From positions 1 through 23,937 of the forward strand of contig CAIXQV010000624.1 of the NCBI GenBank assembly GCA_903921605.1: 23,937 nucleotides of DNA. Reading direction: 5' to 3'. Source of the stretch: an uncultured Planctomycetaceae bacterium. GTDB taxonomy: Bacteria > Planctomycetota > Planctomycetia > Planctomycetales > Planctomycetaceae. This document shows, piece after piece, positions 7,239-16,895 of the stretch; the stretch's first letter is position 1; each line of letters opens with the position of its first letter. Below the pieces are notes generated by a model that was given only the letters and a program-made list of their open reading frames with translations, did not search any database and was not told the origin of the DNA. Made by a program: the position numbers and the translations under genes.

Positions 7239-8264
7239 ATGGTATGCCGTCAAATGGGTAGAAAAAAACTGGCACAATTCGTCTGCATTGCGCTGCTTTT
7301 GAGCCTGTCGAGCACGGTCAACGGTCAGGATGTCGTGCGAATTGATGCGACTGAAGCCCAGATGCAGATCAAGCGGCAGGTACCAATTTCTTCCGAAGTC
7401 GCTGGCACACTGGTCACAGTGAATCCCACTGAAGAAGGGATCCTGGTCGCCAAAGGTGAGATGCTGATCAAGCTGAATGATTCGGTGATTGCGGCCGAAG
7501 TTGCTCGAGCACGAAAACAATCCACACTGACGACAGAGATTGAATTCGCAGAAGTAGCCCTGGCGACTGCTCTGGAAGGCCAGACTCAAAAACGGGACGC
7601 AAATGTCCGCAGGCCAGGCGCGTTTACTCCGAGCGAAATGCGGCAGGTGGATCTGGAAGTTCGTAAAGGGGAAGCTCAACTTGCAAAGTCGAACGAAGAC
7701 AAAGGTTTGGCAGAACTTGATCTGAAGATTAAGGAAGCTCAACTGAATCAATACACGGTGTTTGCTCCGTTTGATGGTTTCGTCACCAAGGTCCAGAAAT
7801 ACGCTGGCAACAACGTTCGGCCTGGCGATCCGATTTTGACACTGACAGACATGTCGGAACTGCGTGCCTCTGTAAAAGTCCACTTCAAACATCGCGATCA
7901 GTTATTTGTTGGCGACGAAGTGGAGATTCGGATTGTGACTCAGCGCGGAGCCGGAGCAGTAGAACGACAGCCAGCGGCAGCACCAGCAGACGATTCGGAC
8001 CCTATTTTCGGCGACGCTCCACCTGGCAAGAAGGGCGGCCCCTCTGCCGACCCCGGGTTTGCACTGGAACCTGATGAAATCTCCGATGCAGAAATCTTCG
8101 TCGGTCGAATTGACCTGATTGACCCTAAGGTTGAGCCGGACTCAACTCAGTCGCTGATGATTCGGCTGGGCGTTACAGTCCCCAATCGTCAGGACAAGTA
8201 TGGGCGATATATGCTGCAGGAAGGTATGCCGGTTAAGGCGGTGATCCTTGCAAAAAAACGATAA
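7239..8264 (+). CDS. HlyD/RND-type periplasmic adaptor protein
   Basis: A 341-residue membrane-fusion (adaptor) protein, the family that links inner-membrane transporters to outer-membrane exits. A signal peptide covers residues 1-29 (KK, then LAQFVCIALLLSLSS). The first lipoyl half is near 46-82, an alpha-helical hairpin at about 85-170, and the second lipoyl half at 172-204 (VFAPFDGFVTKV, then a GNNVRPGDPI turn). A beta-barrel follows. The barrel is split by a Pro/Ala/Gly-rich stretch at 235-275 that looks like a flexible insertion. ATG at 7239 was chosen because TTGGAG ends 6 nt upstream; ATG 7254 is the alternative. The M50/HlyD fusion starts 19 nt after its stop, so the two are co-transcribed and probably form one complex. 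No ABC or RND pump gene lies next to them. Confidence 0.85.
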   Translation: MVCRQMGRKKLAQFVCIALLLSLSSTVNGQDVVRIDATEAQMQIKRQVPISSEVAGTLVTVNPTEEGILVAKGEMLIKLNDSVIAAEVARARKQSTLTTEIEFAEVALATALEGQTQKRDANVRRPGAFTPSEMRQVDLEVRKGEAQLAKSNEDKGLAELDLKIKEAQLNQYTVFAPFDGFVTKVQKYAGNNVRPGDPILTLTDMSELRASVKVHFKHRDQLFVGDEVEIRIVTQRGAGAVERQPAAAPADDSDPIFGDAPPGKKGGPSADPGFALEPDEISDAEIFVGRIDLIDPKVEPDSTQSLMIRLGVTVPNRQDKYGRYMLQEGMPVKAVILAKKR

Positions 8265-8283
8265 CTCTGCCAACGCAGGCAAC

Positions 8284-10680
8284 ATGGTCGCTTCTAATCA
8301 GCGACCAATCCCGCTCAGGAAACGCGCGGACCTCGTCGTTGCGCAAATTGATTATCTGGGTGTCGGCTATCAGGTCATCAAGGACCCCATTGCGCTCAAA
8401 TATCATCGGCTGCAGATGGAGCAGTACCGGATCCTTGAGTTCCTGGACGGCAAACGCAGTCTTGAAAACGTGCGCGACGATCTGAAGTCAGAGTTCCCAA
8501 CACTGCAGATTACGCTCAGCGATATTCAGCAACTGATCACCGACCTCCACAAAAAAGGTCTTGTGGTCAGTGATCGTCCGGGGCAGGGGGCGTCGGTAGT
8601 TCGCGAGCGGCAGAAGACACGCAAGGAGAAGATCAAGCAGACGTTGATGAGCCTGCTTTCTTTGCGGTTGCCCGGCTGGGACCCGGAGAAAACTCTGCAC
8701 CGGATGCACCCCTACATCGCGTGGATCTTTCATCCGGCTGCTGTCACGATCTGCATGATGTTCGTGGTGTCATCGTGGCTGGTTCTGGCGGCAAACCTCG
8801 AAGAATTTCACGGACGCCTGCCGGAGTTCCAGAGCTTCTTTGGCTGGCCAAACCTGATTTATCTCTGGGCAACATTGGGGATCGCCAAAATCATTCACGA
8901 GTTCGGCCACGGGCTTAGTTGTACTCATTATGGCGGAGAGTGCCATGAAATGGGTGTGATGATGCTGGTGTTCAGCCCATGCCTGTATTGCGACGTGACT
9001 GATTCCTGGATGCTGAAGAATAAATGGCATCGCATCGTTATCGGTGCAGCCGGAATGTATATCGAAGTCATCTTGTCCGCCTTTGCGATCTACGTCTGGT
9101 GGTTAACAAAGCCCGGACTGCTGCATCACCTGGCTCTGAACACGTTCTTTGTCACAACAATCACCACCGTCATTTTCAACGCCAATCCGCTGATGCGTTT
9201 CGACGGTTACTACATGATGAGCGACTTTCTGGAGATTCCGAATCTCCGTCAGAAGTCTGAAAAGCTGCTCAAGGAAGCCTTTTCGTGGTACTGTCTGGGA
9301 ATCGAATCCAGGCCGGACCCGTTTATGCCGGAAACTGGTCGCGCGTGGTTCGTGACTTATGCGATTGCGGCCTGGTGTTATCGCTGGGTTGTCCTGGTTT
9401 CTATCAGCATGTTCCTGTACACCGTGCTGAAACCGTATGATCTGCAGAGCCTTGGGGTCACAATGCTGATCTTCTCCATGGCCGGCATTTTCTTTGCAAT
9501 GTTTCGTAGTATCTATCAAATCATCGCCACACCTCGGATGGAACCCATGAGCAAGACAAAAATGGCAATCTCCGGGACCATCTTTGCCGGTCTCATCTGG
9601 GTCGCATTCACGACTCCGATTCCGTGGTACCACGAAGCTCCGTGTGTGCTTGAGCCACGTGGAGTTGTGACGGTATCCGCTCCGATCGCAGGCCAGGTGG
9701 TACTGCCCGAGGACTATCGGGAGTACTACGAATCACTTGCAGCGTTTGAGACCAATATTCGCGGCAAGCTGCGAAAGAAGGCTGATACATCAGATCCCGA
9801 GGTGCTGCTCATTGATCCCGCAAAGCTAAAGCTGCTGGAAGGGATGCCGACCCCGGACGAGTACGCTCGTATCCCGCGAAATGGAGAAACCGTTAAGAAC
9901 AACGAGGTGATCGCCATTCTGGAGCAGGCTGACGATTACAAACGCCGCGACGATCTTTACAGCCGGGTTGCAGAACTTTATCTGCGGTCGCTGGAGATTT
10001 CCCGCTACGACGAAATGTTGTACGTCAAAGGGGCAACCGATTCCCTCGCTCAGGCCATGATGTTGCAGGAAACGATTCGGGAACTCGTGAAGCTGAATGT
10101 GCAGCGAGTTGTCAGGGCGCCGTCTGAGGGTGTGCTGGTGGCCGCGAAACGCGTGCCCGAAGAGTCGGCCAGTGAGATTGATCCGATGAAGCTGGATCCC
10201 TGGCACGGAACGCCGCTCGATCCAAGAAACGCAGGCTGTCGAGTCGAAGCCGGACAAGAATTGGCCAGTATCGCACCGTCCGACAAAGTGCAGGCCGTGT
10301 TGTACGTTGACCAGGGTGATCGAGACGACCTTGGCGACAAGATGGAAGTTGAGATTAAGCTGGATCACCTCGCCGACATCACATGGGTCACGAAGGTGAC
10401 TCAGGTTTCCCTCAAAGGTGAAGTGATGGCTCCTGAAGCGCTGACGACTCGCTTCAACGGACCGTTGGCCACCAAGCCAAGTACTCAGGGGCAGGAACAA
10501 TTGGCCAGCACTGCATTCCGCGCGATTGCAGAAATGCACTTCGACGATCCAGTGAGCCAGCCGGATTCAGTGCTCATGAAGCCCGGCATGCGGGGGAATG
10601 CTCGATTCATCATTTCCAATCGAACGGCTGTTCACTGGCTTTGGCGATACTTGTCTGAGACATTCCGGTTTCGCGTGTAG
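8284..10680 (+). CDS. PqqD-like / M50 metalloprotease / HlyD fusion membrane protein
   Basis: A 798-residue inner-membrane protein in three parts. Residues 15-100 resemble the PqqD-type winged-helix fold (substrate-peptide binding in RiPP systems); this is a weak match. Residues 142-447 carry about eight membrane segments with the site-2 protease (M50) zinc motif HEFGH at 205-209 and the third ligand Asp307 in NPLMRFDGYY, plus a SPCLYCDVTDSW segment. Residues 448-798 are an HlyD-like periplasmic arm: a split lipoyl domain (SAPIAGQVV at 465, RAPSEGVLVAA at 611) around a helical hairpin. This layout is known from putative peptide zinc metalloproteases of the YydH kind. ATG 8284 follows the adaptor stop by 19 nt; the frame is also open from TTG 8248, overlapping it. 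Active zinc residues suggest cleavage, but the substrate is unknown. Confidence 0.85.
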   Translation: MVASNQRPIPLRKRADLVVAQIDYLGVGYQVIKDPIALKYHRLQMEQYRILEFLDGKRSLENVRDDLKSEFPTLQITLSDIQQLITDLHKKGLVVSDRPGQGASVVRERQKTRKEKIKQTLMSLLSLRLPGWDPEKTLHRMHPYIAWIFHPAAVTICMMFVVSSWLVLAANLEEFHGRLPEFQSFFGWPNLIYLWATLGIAKIIHEFGHGLSCTHYGGECHEMGVMMLVFSPCLYCDVTDSWMLKNKWHRIVIGAAGMYIEVILSAFAIYVWWLTKPGLLHHLALNTFFVTTITTVIFNANPLMRFDGYYMMSDFLEIPNLRQKSEKLLKEAFSWYCLGIESRPDPFMPETGRAWFVTYAIAAWCYRWVVLVSISMFLYTVLKPYDLQSLGVTMLIFSMAGIFFAMFRSIYQIIATPRMEPMSKTKMAISGTIFAGLIWVAFTTPIPWYHEAPCVLEPRGVVTVSAPIAGQVVLPEDYREYYESLAAFETNIRGKLRKKADTSDPEVLLIDPAKLKLLEGMPTPDEYARIPRNGETVKNNEVIAILEQADDYKRRDDLYSRVAELYLRSLEISRYDEMLYVKGATDSLAQAMMLQETIRELVKLNVQRVVRAPSEGVLVAAKRVPEESASEIDPMKLDPWHGTPLDPRNAGCRVEAGQELASIAPSDKVQAVLYVDQGDRDDLGDKMEVEIKLDHLADITWVTKVTQVSLKGEVMAPEALTTRFNGPLATKPSTQGQEQLASTAFRAIAEMHFDDPVSQPDSVLMKPGMRGNARFIISNRTAVHWLWRYLSETFRFRV

Positions 10681-10830
10681 GGCGATTCAGCGACGTGACT
10701 CGATGAGAAATGCGGGGTTGAATCAACATCGAATCATCCCGGCGAGTACCGCTCCCGACAGAACTCTGCAGCACTTTGGCTTCCTGAAAGTTCCCACGCA
10801 ATGCTCATCCTTTCCTTTGGCAGCCTGGCG

Positions 10831-11844
10831 ATGAGACTCCCGTATTTTTCTACCGTGGGACTGGCCAGCCTGTTCTCGGCGGTCGTGCTGACAAGCACCC
10901 TTCTGGCTTCCGATCTGCCGGTCTCCGGGGCAAAGTTCACCGCCACGGATTCGATCAGTCTGGACATTGATCCCTTGCCGGATGCGAAGGAATGCCTTGA
11001 AGGATTGCGATGGAAGCCCGATGCCTTTGAAGTGACGTGTGAAAGCGTCGAAGGCGAACATGGCGACCTGCTCGTGCGTTTTCCCTCGGCCATGCCGTCC
11101 GGTGATGCCATCAATGATAAAGTCTGTCTCGAATGGTACGTTGCCAAAGATGCATCCGGTCTGCCAGTAACGGCGAGAGCTGTCGTCGTGGTCCATGAGT
11201 CCGGGCGCGGCATGACTGTCGGAAGGATCATTGCTCGAGGCCTGGCCGCTCAGGGATTGCATACGTTTATGGTACAGATGCCCGGCTACGGAGTTCGTCG
11301 TACAGAAAGCACAGGGAAACCGGAGCTCATGCTGACGTCCATGAAGCAGGCCGTTGCTGACGTGCGTCGTGCTCGCGATGTGGTCGTATGCATGCCACTT
11401 GTTGACGACAAAGTTATAGGAGTTCAGGGCACCAGCCTTGGAGGGTTCGTCACATCAACTGTCGCAGGGATGGACGATGGTTTTGACCGCGTCTACATTT
11501 TGCTGGCAGGAGGCAATCTGCATGATGTCGTTTTGAGTGGTGCTAAAGATGCCGCGAAAGTCCGGGAACGACTGGAATCGCTCGGAATCAACGGCGACAA
11601 AGTTCGTGAGCTGGCTCGCCCCGTCGAACCCTTGCGACTGGCTCATCGCATCAATCCGCAGAAAACATGGCTGTACAGCGGAAAGTACGACGACGTCGTG
11701 CCGCCAAAATGCAGTTTCGCGTTGGCGGAAGCCGCCAAGCTTCCGGAAGGTCACCACATCGAAATGCCGGCCGACCATTACTCGGGAATCGTGTTCCTTC
11801 CATCCGTGATGGTCGAGATCAAGAAGAGCATGCAGGACGAATAA
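10831..11844 (+). CDS. Secreted alpha/beta hydrolase
   Basis: A 337-residue exported alpha/beta-hydrolase. An N-terminal signal peptide (MRLPYFSTVGLASLFSAVVL) precedes a mature part with the nucleophile elbow GTSLGG (Ser202), an acid in GKYDDVVPP (probably Asp288) and His316 in ADHYSG, so the Ser-Asp-His triad appears complete. The HESGRGM motif near residue 123 would form the oxyanion region. ATG 10831 is preferred since it places the signal peptide correctly; the frame is open from ATG 10801. No clear ribosome binding site precedes either. It follows the M50/HlyD fusion by 150 bp on the same strand and may be part of that cluster, though it could have its own promoter. The substrate is not readable; an acyl-ester or peptide substrate is possible. 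Confidence 0.8.
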   Translation: MRLPYFSTVGLASLFSAVVLTSTLLASDLPVSGAKFTATDSISLDIDPLPDAKECLEGLRWKPDAFEVTCESVEGEHGDLLVRFPSAMPSGDAINDKVCLEWYVAKDASGLPVTARAVVVVHESGRGMTVGRIIARGLAAQGLHTFMVQMPGYGVRRTESTGKPELMLTSMKQAVADVRRARDVVVCMPLVDDKVIGVQGTSLGGFVTSTVAGMDDGFDRVYILLAGGNLHDVVLSGAKDAAKVRERLESLGINGDKVRELARPVEPLRLAHRINPQKTWLYSGKYDDVVPPKCSFALAEAAKLPEGHHIEMPADHYSGIVFLPSVMVEIKKSMQDE

Positions 11845-11929
11845 AGCCATCAGCCCGCGGGGAAATCATATCGCCCCTTAACTTGGACGGTCAATCAATT
11901 GCATTCGCACTTTGACCCGATCATGAACT

Positions 11930-14900
11930 TTAAAGTTCCTTCAGCCGTTTTTTCGCGTCTTCCACTTTGGCATGCTGCGGATAACCCTCGATCAACTGCT
12001 GATAACAATTCTTCGCCTGATCGACATCCTTAAGAACTTCAAAGCATCGAGCCGCCTCGAATAACGCCATCGCAGACCATTCCGGATGACGGTAAGCAAA
12101 GGCCACTTTCAGAAAATGCTTCGTAGCATCTTTATGGTTTTTCTGAGCAAAGAAGCATTCACCAATCATGAAGCGAGCTTTCGCGGCGGTCTCGGTATCG
12201 GTCTCCTCGGTCACCTTCTCATAGGCTTTAATCGCCTCTTCGATCTTATCCTGCTGCTGCAAAGCCCAGCCTGCTCCATACCGGGCTTCAGATTTCAATT
12301 CAAAGTCCGGATACTCGTTCAGAACTCTCTGATGATACTTAAGGCTGTCTGACCATTTCTCCAAGGCCGCCGCACACTCTCCGGAGCGAAATATCGCCAG
12401 TGCAGCATAAGTCGATTGATTCGCCGCAATCACCGGGGCGTAATGACCAAGAGCTGCCTCCCAATGCTTTTGGCGATAATCACATTCCGCCAGAAGGAAC
12501 TCAGCATCCCCGGCCAGAGCCCCTTGCGGGAACTGCTTCAATTGCGTTGTGAATCCGTCAGCAGCTTCTTTCAGCAGGTCCTGTTTGAAGTAGCTCCATG
12601 CGAGTTTGTGCGCGGCCTTCTCACCCAGTTCACTGTCTCCGGCTTTTGCCAAAGTGCTCTGGTAGGCCTTTGCGGCTTCCGCGTACTTCTCTGTTTCATA
12701 CAGTGATTCACCCACTCGAAACAGACTTTCCACCGCCAAAGGACTCTCGGAGTAGTCCTGGCCAAGCCGCTGGAACGCAGCAATTGATTCCGGCTGTTGT
12801 CCCAATTCGAAATGAGCCCAACCTAATTCATAGAGAACTTTGTCCGCATCTGCATACTTGGCATCAGCCTTCAGGATTCCCGCGTAAACTTTGGCAGCGT
12901 CAGCAAACTTCTGCTGCCCCGCCAACGACAACCCCTGCAGATACTGAGCATCCAACGAGTCCTTCTGAGCGGGCGATGATTTCAGATACTCCAGCACATT
13001 CTTTTCAGCGGCTTCATACTGCTGTAGCTGGAACTCCGCCATTGCTCGCACATACAGCCCCTTGCGAGCCTGTTCCGATCCTGCATAGTTCTTTACTAAT
13101 GATTCCACAGCTTCTACGGCAGCCGCAGGATTGCCCTTTTTGAACTGACACCAGCTCAGGCCATACTGAGCGAGAGCCGCAAACTTGCCCTGAGGCCACG
13201 ACTTGATAATTGCGGCATACTGAGTGACTGCGTCATCGAAATTCCCGGAGGCATAAGCGACTTCTCCCAACCGAAACGTCGCTTCTTCCAGCACATTGCT
13301 TTTCGGATACTGAGTCTGCAATTGCTTCAACCGGGCGGCGCTGTCAGTCGGACGATCCAAACGACGATAAACATCCGCCAGAATCAGCAGTGTCTGGTCC
13401 GACTGCTCATGATCAGGTTTTGCCTTGAGCGATTCCTCAAAGCGTTCAGAGGCGGCGGGCAACTGCTCCTTAGCGAGTTCACATCGCCCCAGAACTGCAA
13501 GAGCCTCGCTTTTCAATGCGGGATCGGACAGGGTGGTAAGAACCGGAGTCAGCCATTTGACAGCATCATCGATTCGACCGGCTAACTGCAGACCAAGCCC
13601 AGCTCGCACTTTCGCCAGCGGGGCATTTGGATGATCAGGGCTCTGCTTGAGGAACTCCTCATAGAGCTTAACAGCGGCATCAAATTCTTTCAGCAGCAGC
13701 CGCGATTCAGCTCCGATGAACATGACATCCGGCAGAAGTTTATCCTGAGGAAAACTCTGCCGAAACAATTCGGCGTTCTGTTTAGCCGCCGCGTTATCTC
13801 CCAGATCCAGCGCTGTCAGAGCCGACATGTAACCGGCCTGCGATGCAAGTTCCTCCTGAGGATACTTCTTCGCAAAGTCGGCATACAGGGCTGCCGTTTC
13901 TGTTCTTCTTTCGGGCAACTCGTACAAAGCATCAATGCGTGTCAGGATAAGCTGCGGCAGAGCAGGGCTGCTGGAATGTTTCTTGATCGCCACATCCAGA
14001 ACTTCCAATGCCTGCAAAGCACTCTTTTCTTTCAGCAATGCTCGCGCAATCCACTGACTCGCTTCCGCGGCTTCCGGCACGTCACGCTTCGCGACATTCT
14101 CCAGTCCTGTTCGAGCGACCGAATACTGCCCAGTCAGATAGTAGCACTTCGCACCAGCGACCACTGACGTATCGTAGTGCTTCGTCTTCGGAAACTCCTT
14201 CGCCACGTTCCAATAGATCGCTCCGGCTTCCGCGTACTTTTCCTGTTCGTAAAGACAACGAGCCTGACGCAACATGGCCGTGTCCGCAAGTGGGAACTCT
14301 TTGGCTCGACTCACCAGTTCGAACTGTTTCGCGGCCTCGACAAACTTCTGTTCTGCAAAAAGACATTCCCCGTTTCGCATCCGCACTTCCGTCAACAAAA
14401 CATGCGTCGGAAATCGCTTTTCAAAATCCGCGAAAGTCTGCTGAGCATCGGATGGCTGCTTTAGCGATTCCAGACAAACTCCCAACGCATAAAGCGAGTC
14501 CGGGACGAGTTCATCCTGAGGAAAACTTTTGGCAAGTTCGCGATAGCTGTCAGCCGCTTCCTGCAGACGGTTCTGCTGGTACTGACTCTCACCTCGATAG
14601 TACATCGCCCGAGCCGCAAACTCGCTCTTGGGGAAGTCTTTGCCCAGTCGCACAAACTGGGCCTCCGCCCGCGCGTAGTCTTCAGGCTTTTTTGCTTCCT
14701 GAGCAAGGCTGTACCACGCCGTTCCGCAGTTCAGAATGGTCTGATCCAGCAATTCAAACTTCGGGTACTTTTCCAGCACTGAGGCGAACGTGGCGGCGGC
14801 TGTCGCATACTGCTTCGCCTGAAGCTGGCAGGTGCCGAGATAATGCGTGGCCTTATCCACGCGAGGATCTTGCGCGAACCTGGTCAGAAACGTTTGCCAC

Positions 14901-15088
14901 TCTTCGATGGCCGAGTCATACAGTTTCTGATTCTGGAAACCCACCGCGACCGCAAACTGCCGAGTCGCTGCTTCTGATTCCTGCCCACGGCAGCTCGCTG
15001 CAAACGGACCCACAGCGAAAAACGCCAGCAGGAAAAGAAATGCTACGGCCCGATGTTTTACAGACTTGAGCATTCCGGCAGAGCACAT
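11930..15088 (-). CDS. Very long secreted tetratricopeptide-repeat protein
   Basis: A 1052-residue protein made almost entirely of tandem TPR-like helix pairs of about 34-37 residues. I estimate more than 25 units, with the recurring pattern of Ala, Tyr/Phe and Pro (for example KYPKFELLD, SFPQDELVPDSLYALG). It starts with a signal peptide (KSVKHRAVAFLFLLAFFAVG), so it should be periplasmic; a Cys follows, but the site is a poor lipobox. Several repeats resemble those of YbgF/CpoB and BamD-type periplasmic proteins. ATG 15088 is chosen since CAGGA lies 8 nt upstream; ATG 15073 is an alternative, and the longer open frame overlaps dcd. The start is 16 nt after the dcd stop, so the two genes share a transcript. 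It is convergent with the hydrolase gene. The function is likely a scaffold for protein complexes. Confidence 0.85.
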   Translation of the reverse strand: MCSAGMLKSVKHRAVAFLFLLAFFAVGPFAASCRGQESEAATRQFAVAVGFQNQKLYDSAIEEWQTFLTRFAQDPRVDKATHYLGTCQLQAKQYATAAATFASVLEKYPKFELLDQTILNCGTAWYSLAQEAKKPEDYARAEAQFVRLGKDFPKSEFAARAMYYRGESQYQQNRLQEAADSYRELAKSFPQDELVPDSLYALGVCLESLKQPSDAQQTFADFEKRFPTHVLLTEVRMRNGECLFAEQKFVEAAKQFELVSRAKEFPLADTAMLRQARCLYEQEKYAEAGAIYWNVAKEFPKTKHYDTSVVAGAKCYYLTGQYSVARTGLENVAKRDVPEAAEASQWIARALLKEKSALQALEVLDVAIKKHSSSPALPQLILTRIDALYELPERRTETAALYADFAKKYPQEELASQAGYMSALTALDLGDNAAAKQNAELFRQSFPQDKLLPDVMFIGAESRLLLKEFDAAVKLYEEFLKQSPDHPNAPLAKVRAGLGLQLAGRIDDAVKWLTPVLTTLSDPALKSEALAVLGRCELAKEQLPAASERFEESLKAKPDHEQSDQTLLILADVYRRLDRPTDSAARLKQLQTQYPKSNVLEEATFRLGEVAYASGNFDDAVTQYAAIIKSWPQGKFAALAQYGLSWCQFKKGNPAAAVEAVESLVKNYAGSEQARKGLYVRAMAEFQLQQYEAAEKNVLEYLKSSPAQKDSLDAQYLQGLSLAGQQKFADAAKVYAGILKADAKYADADKVLYELGWAHFELGQQPESIAAFQRLGQDYSESPLAVESLFRVGESLYETEKYAEAAKAYQSTLAKAGDSELGEKAAHKLAWSYFKQDLLKEAADGFTTQLKQFPQGALAGDAEFLLAECDYRQKHWEAALGHYAPVIAANQSTYAALAIFRSGECAAALEKWSDSLKYHQRVLNEYPDFELKSEARYGAGWALQQQDKIEEAIKAYEKVTEETDTETAAKARFMIGECFFAQKNHKDATKHFLKVAFAYRHPEWSAMALFEAARCFEVLKDVDQAKNCYQQLIEGYPQHAKVEDAKKRLKEL

Positions 15089-15104
15089 GACTGAGTTCCT
15101 GATG

Positions 15105-15680
15105 TCATTCGTTTGAACTTTGTTTTCCGTCACCGAAGTCGAGCGTCTTCTGACGGTCTTCACGCCCCAGCTCCTTGTACAGAAAGCTGGGCTGGATGTC
15201 TTTATTCTTCTGATACTTGCCCGAGCTGTATTCGGTAATCTCACCTTCCACCGTGTGGTAGAAGACCTGGCAAACCTGCACGCCTGGATAAATCCGAATC
15301 GGCTGGATCGCAATCATCTCCAGCGTCCAGTATCCACAAAAACCAACGTCGCCGAAGCCCGCAGTGACATGCACAAACATGCCCAGCCGACCGATCGAAG
15401 ATCTGCCTTCAAGCATCGGCACAAGGTTGCGAGTTTCCGTGTACTCAATCGTGCGACCAAGGTACATCTGATTTGGCTGCAGAACTAATCCTTCCGGCGG
15501 AATCAGGATCCTGCGAAAGCGATTCGGACGCTTCATGTCCAGGATGATTTCTTCATAGACCAGAAGTTCATCATGCAGGCGCAAGTTGTAACTGTTGGGA
15601 TTGAGCTGATCCTCGTTGAAAGGATCGATGCCAATGTCAGTACCGAGGCGAGCCTTGATTTCGCTGCCGCTAAGAATCAT
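15105..15680 (-). CDS. dcd: dCTP deaminase
   Basis: This enzyme deaminates dCTP to dUTP, feeding dTTP synthesis in the cytoplasm. The 191-residue length fits the family. The start MILSGSEIKARL is typical. The active-site motifs are visible: EGRSSIGRLGMFVHVTAGFG (residues 91-110) with Arg93-Ser-Ser for phosphate binding, DVGFCGYWTLE with the catalytic Glu121, and the C-terminal SGKYQ that closes over the nucleotide. The ATG at 15680 is preceded by AGG about 8 nt upstream. Whether it is a plain deaminase or a bifunctional deaminase/dUTPase cannot be told here. The next gene in the same direction is the TPR protein, 16 nt away. Confidence 0.95.
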   Translation of the reverse strand: MILSGSEIKARLGTDIGIDPFNEDQLNPNSYNLRLHDELLVYEEIILDMKRPNRFRRILIPPEGLVLQPNQMYLGRTIEYTETRNLVPMLEGRSSIGRLGMFVHVTAGFGDVGFCGYWTLEMIAIQPIRIYPGVQVCQVFYHTVEGEITEYSSGKYQKNKDIQPSFLYKELGREDRQKTLDFGDGKQSSNE

Positions 15681-15912
15681 GGAACACCTGCCGCCCGAAA
15701 GACTCGGTAGCGGCTTCTGCAGAGGGTCTGTGGGAAAAGTTCATAAGCTGACAAGCCGGTGAACTCCCTCCAGGAGTCTGACGGTCTGAGCAGCAACGAG
15801 AATAACGAGCGAACGCTCTTGATGACTCCAAGCACTTCCTGTGCGCCGGTAGACCAGAATTCCACCAGCAGTGCGGAGAGTACGGCAGTCGACTGCGGGA
15901 TTCAACCGGACG

Positions 15913-16434
15913 TCAGTTTTCCGAGATTGTTCCCGTCACTGTCATTTGATACTGCCCGCCCTGCAGAGTGGCCAGGTTTCCTGTCAGGAACTGCACATTC
16001 ATGGTGATTGTCGCATTGCCGGGGCCTGCGCAGGAGACCTGAACCGCGGCTGTCTCATCGCCACTGGCATAGTCCGTCCGGTCATCGGCGACATCAAACC
16101 GCCACCGCGCGCTTGAATTGCCCGAAATTCGAGTCAATCTCAGCCGAGCGTCACGCTTGAAAACGGGGCTGTTGACATGGCGGAAAGCATGATCTGTGGT
16201 AAAGCGAATCGTTGCCCCGGTTCCGGAAGTCGTCCGTGCGGACCACAACTGGCTGGAAAACATCACATCAGAACCCGTCATCGGGTGAGTTGCAGTTCGG
16301 TTCGGGCTCAACGCATCCAACTGCATCGCAGGAGGAATACGGACCTGATACCGAGTTGCATCCTGAGCGCACAACTCCTGCACCGCCGCCAACAGCAGGA
16401 TCAATGGCATGAATTGTCGAACAAAAACAATCAT
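15913..16434 (-). CDS. Small exported beta-sheet protein, DUF4402-like
   Basis: A 173-residue exported protein with a signal peptide (MIVFVRQFMPLILLLAAVQE, cleavage likely after LCAQ). The mature part is Thr/Ser-rich and strand-prone and ends in GGQYQMTVTGTISEN, which resembles the closing strand of DUF4402 and similar fimbrial beta-sandwich domains. There is a single Cys in the mature part, so no disulfide. The open frame extends 63 codons upstream, but that part is Arg/Gly-rich and unlike a secreted protein; ATG 16434 gives the signal peptide. No good ribosome binding site is seen. It stands alone, 232 bp upstream of dcd on the same strand. A surface or cell-wall role is inferred from export and fold only. 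Confidence 0.65.
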   Translation of the reverse strand: MIVFVRQFMPLILLLAAVQELCAQDATRYQVRIPPAMQLDALSPNRTATHPMTGSDVMFSSQLWSARTTSGTGATIRFTTDHAFRHVNSPVFKRDARLRLTRISGNSSARWRFDVADDRTDYASGDETAAVQVSCAGPGNATITMNVQFLTGNLATLQGGQYQMTVTGTISEN

Positions 16435-16895
16435 CGGAATGCCGCAAAATCCACGGGGTCCACCGACTGGCAATGCACGTTCATCCTGAACGCCATCCGG
16501 GGAAACCCTACCCCTCAAAAACCGGTCGACAAGCCACTGAACTCGGCGAATGACCCAACCAGCGGATCTCAAACAGGAATCGCTGCCAGATCGACTCCAA
16601 TCATTACATGCCGCACAATCCAAATGCTGCGTGAACGCAACAAATGATGTGATCCTCTACAGAACTTTCATCCACCGCCAAGCATCACTCTCGCGAACAA
16701 CAGACCGCGCCGCCGCAAGTCGATAGAGATCACCCATCGTTCGCAAGGTCTTCTTGACTGGTCAAGTCGACGTCTTGAGTGTTTTTCGAACGCCTGCAGC
16801 GTATCAGCGCGTATGAGGCCTTGATCATCACGGAGCAATACTTCGAGTGGACACAACCGCAAGAACGAAAATCGTCTCGGAGAATCGGGGCACAA

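Noticed and set aside
14008..15069. 353-codon plus-strand frame within the TPR gene.
   Set aside because: It is the antisense shadow of a repeat-rich gene; its Ser/Pro/Arg-rich composition has no domain.
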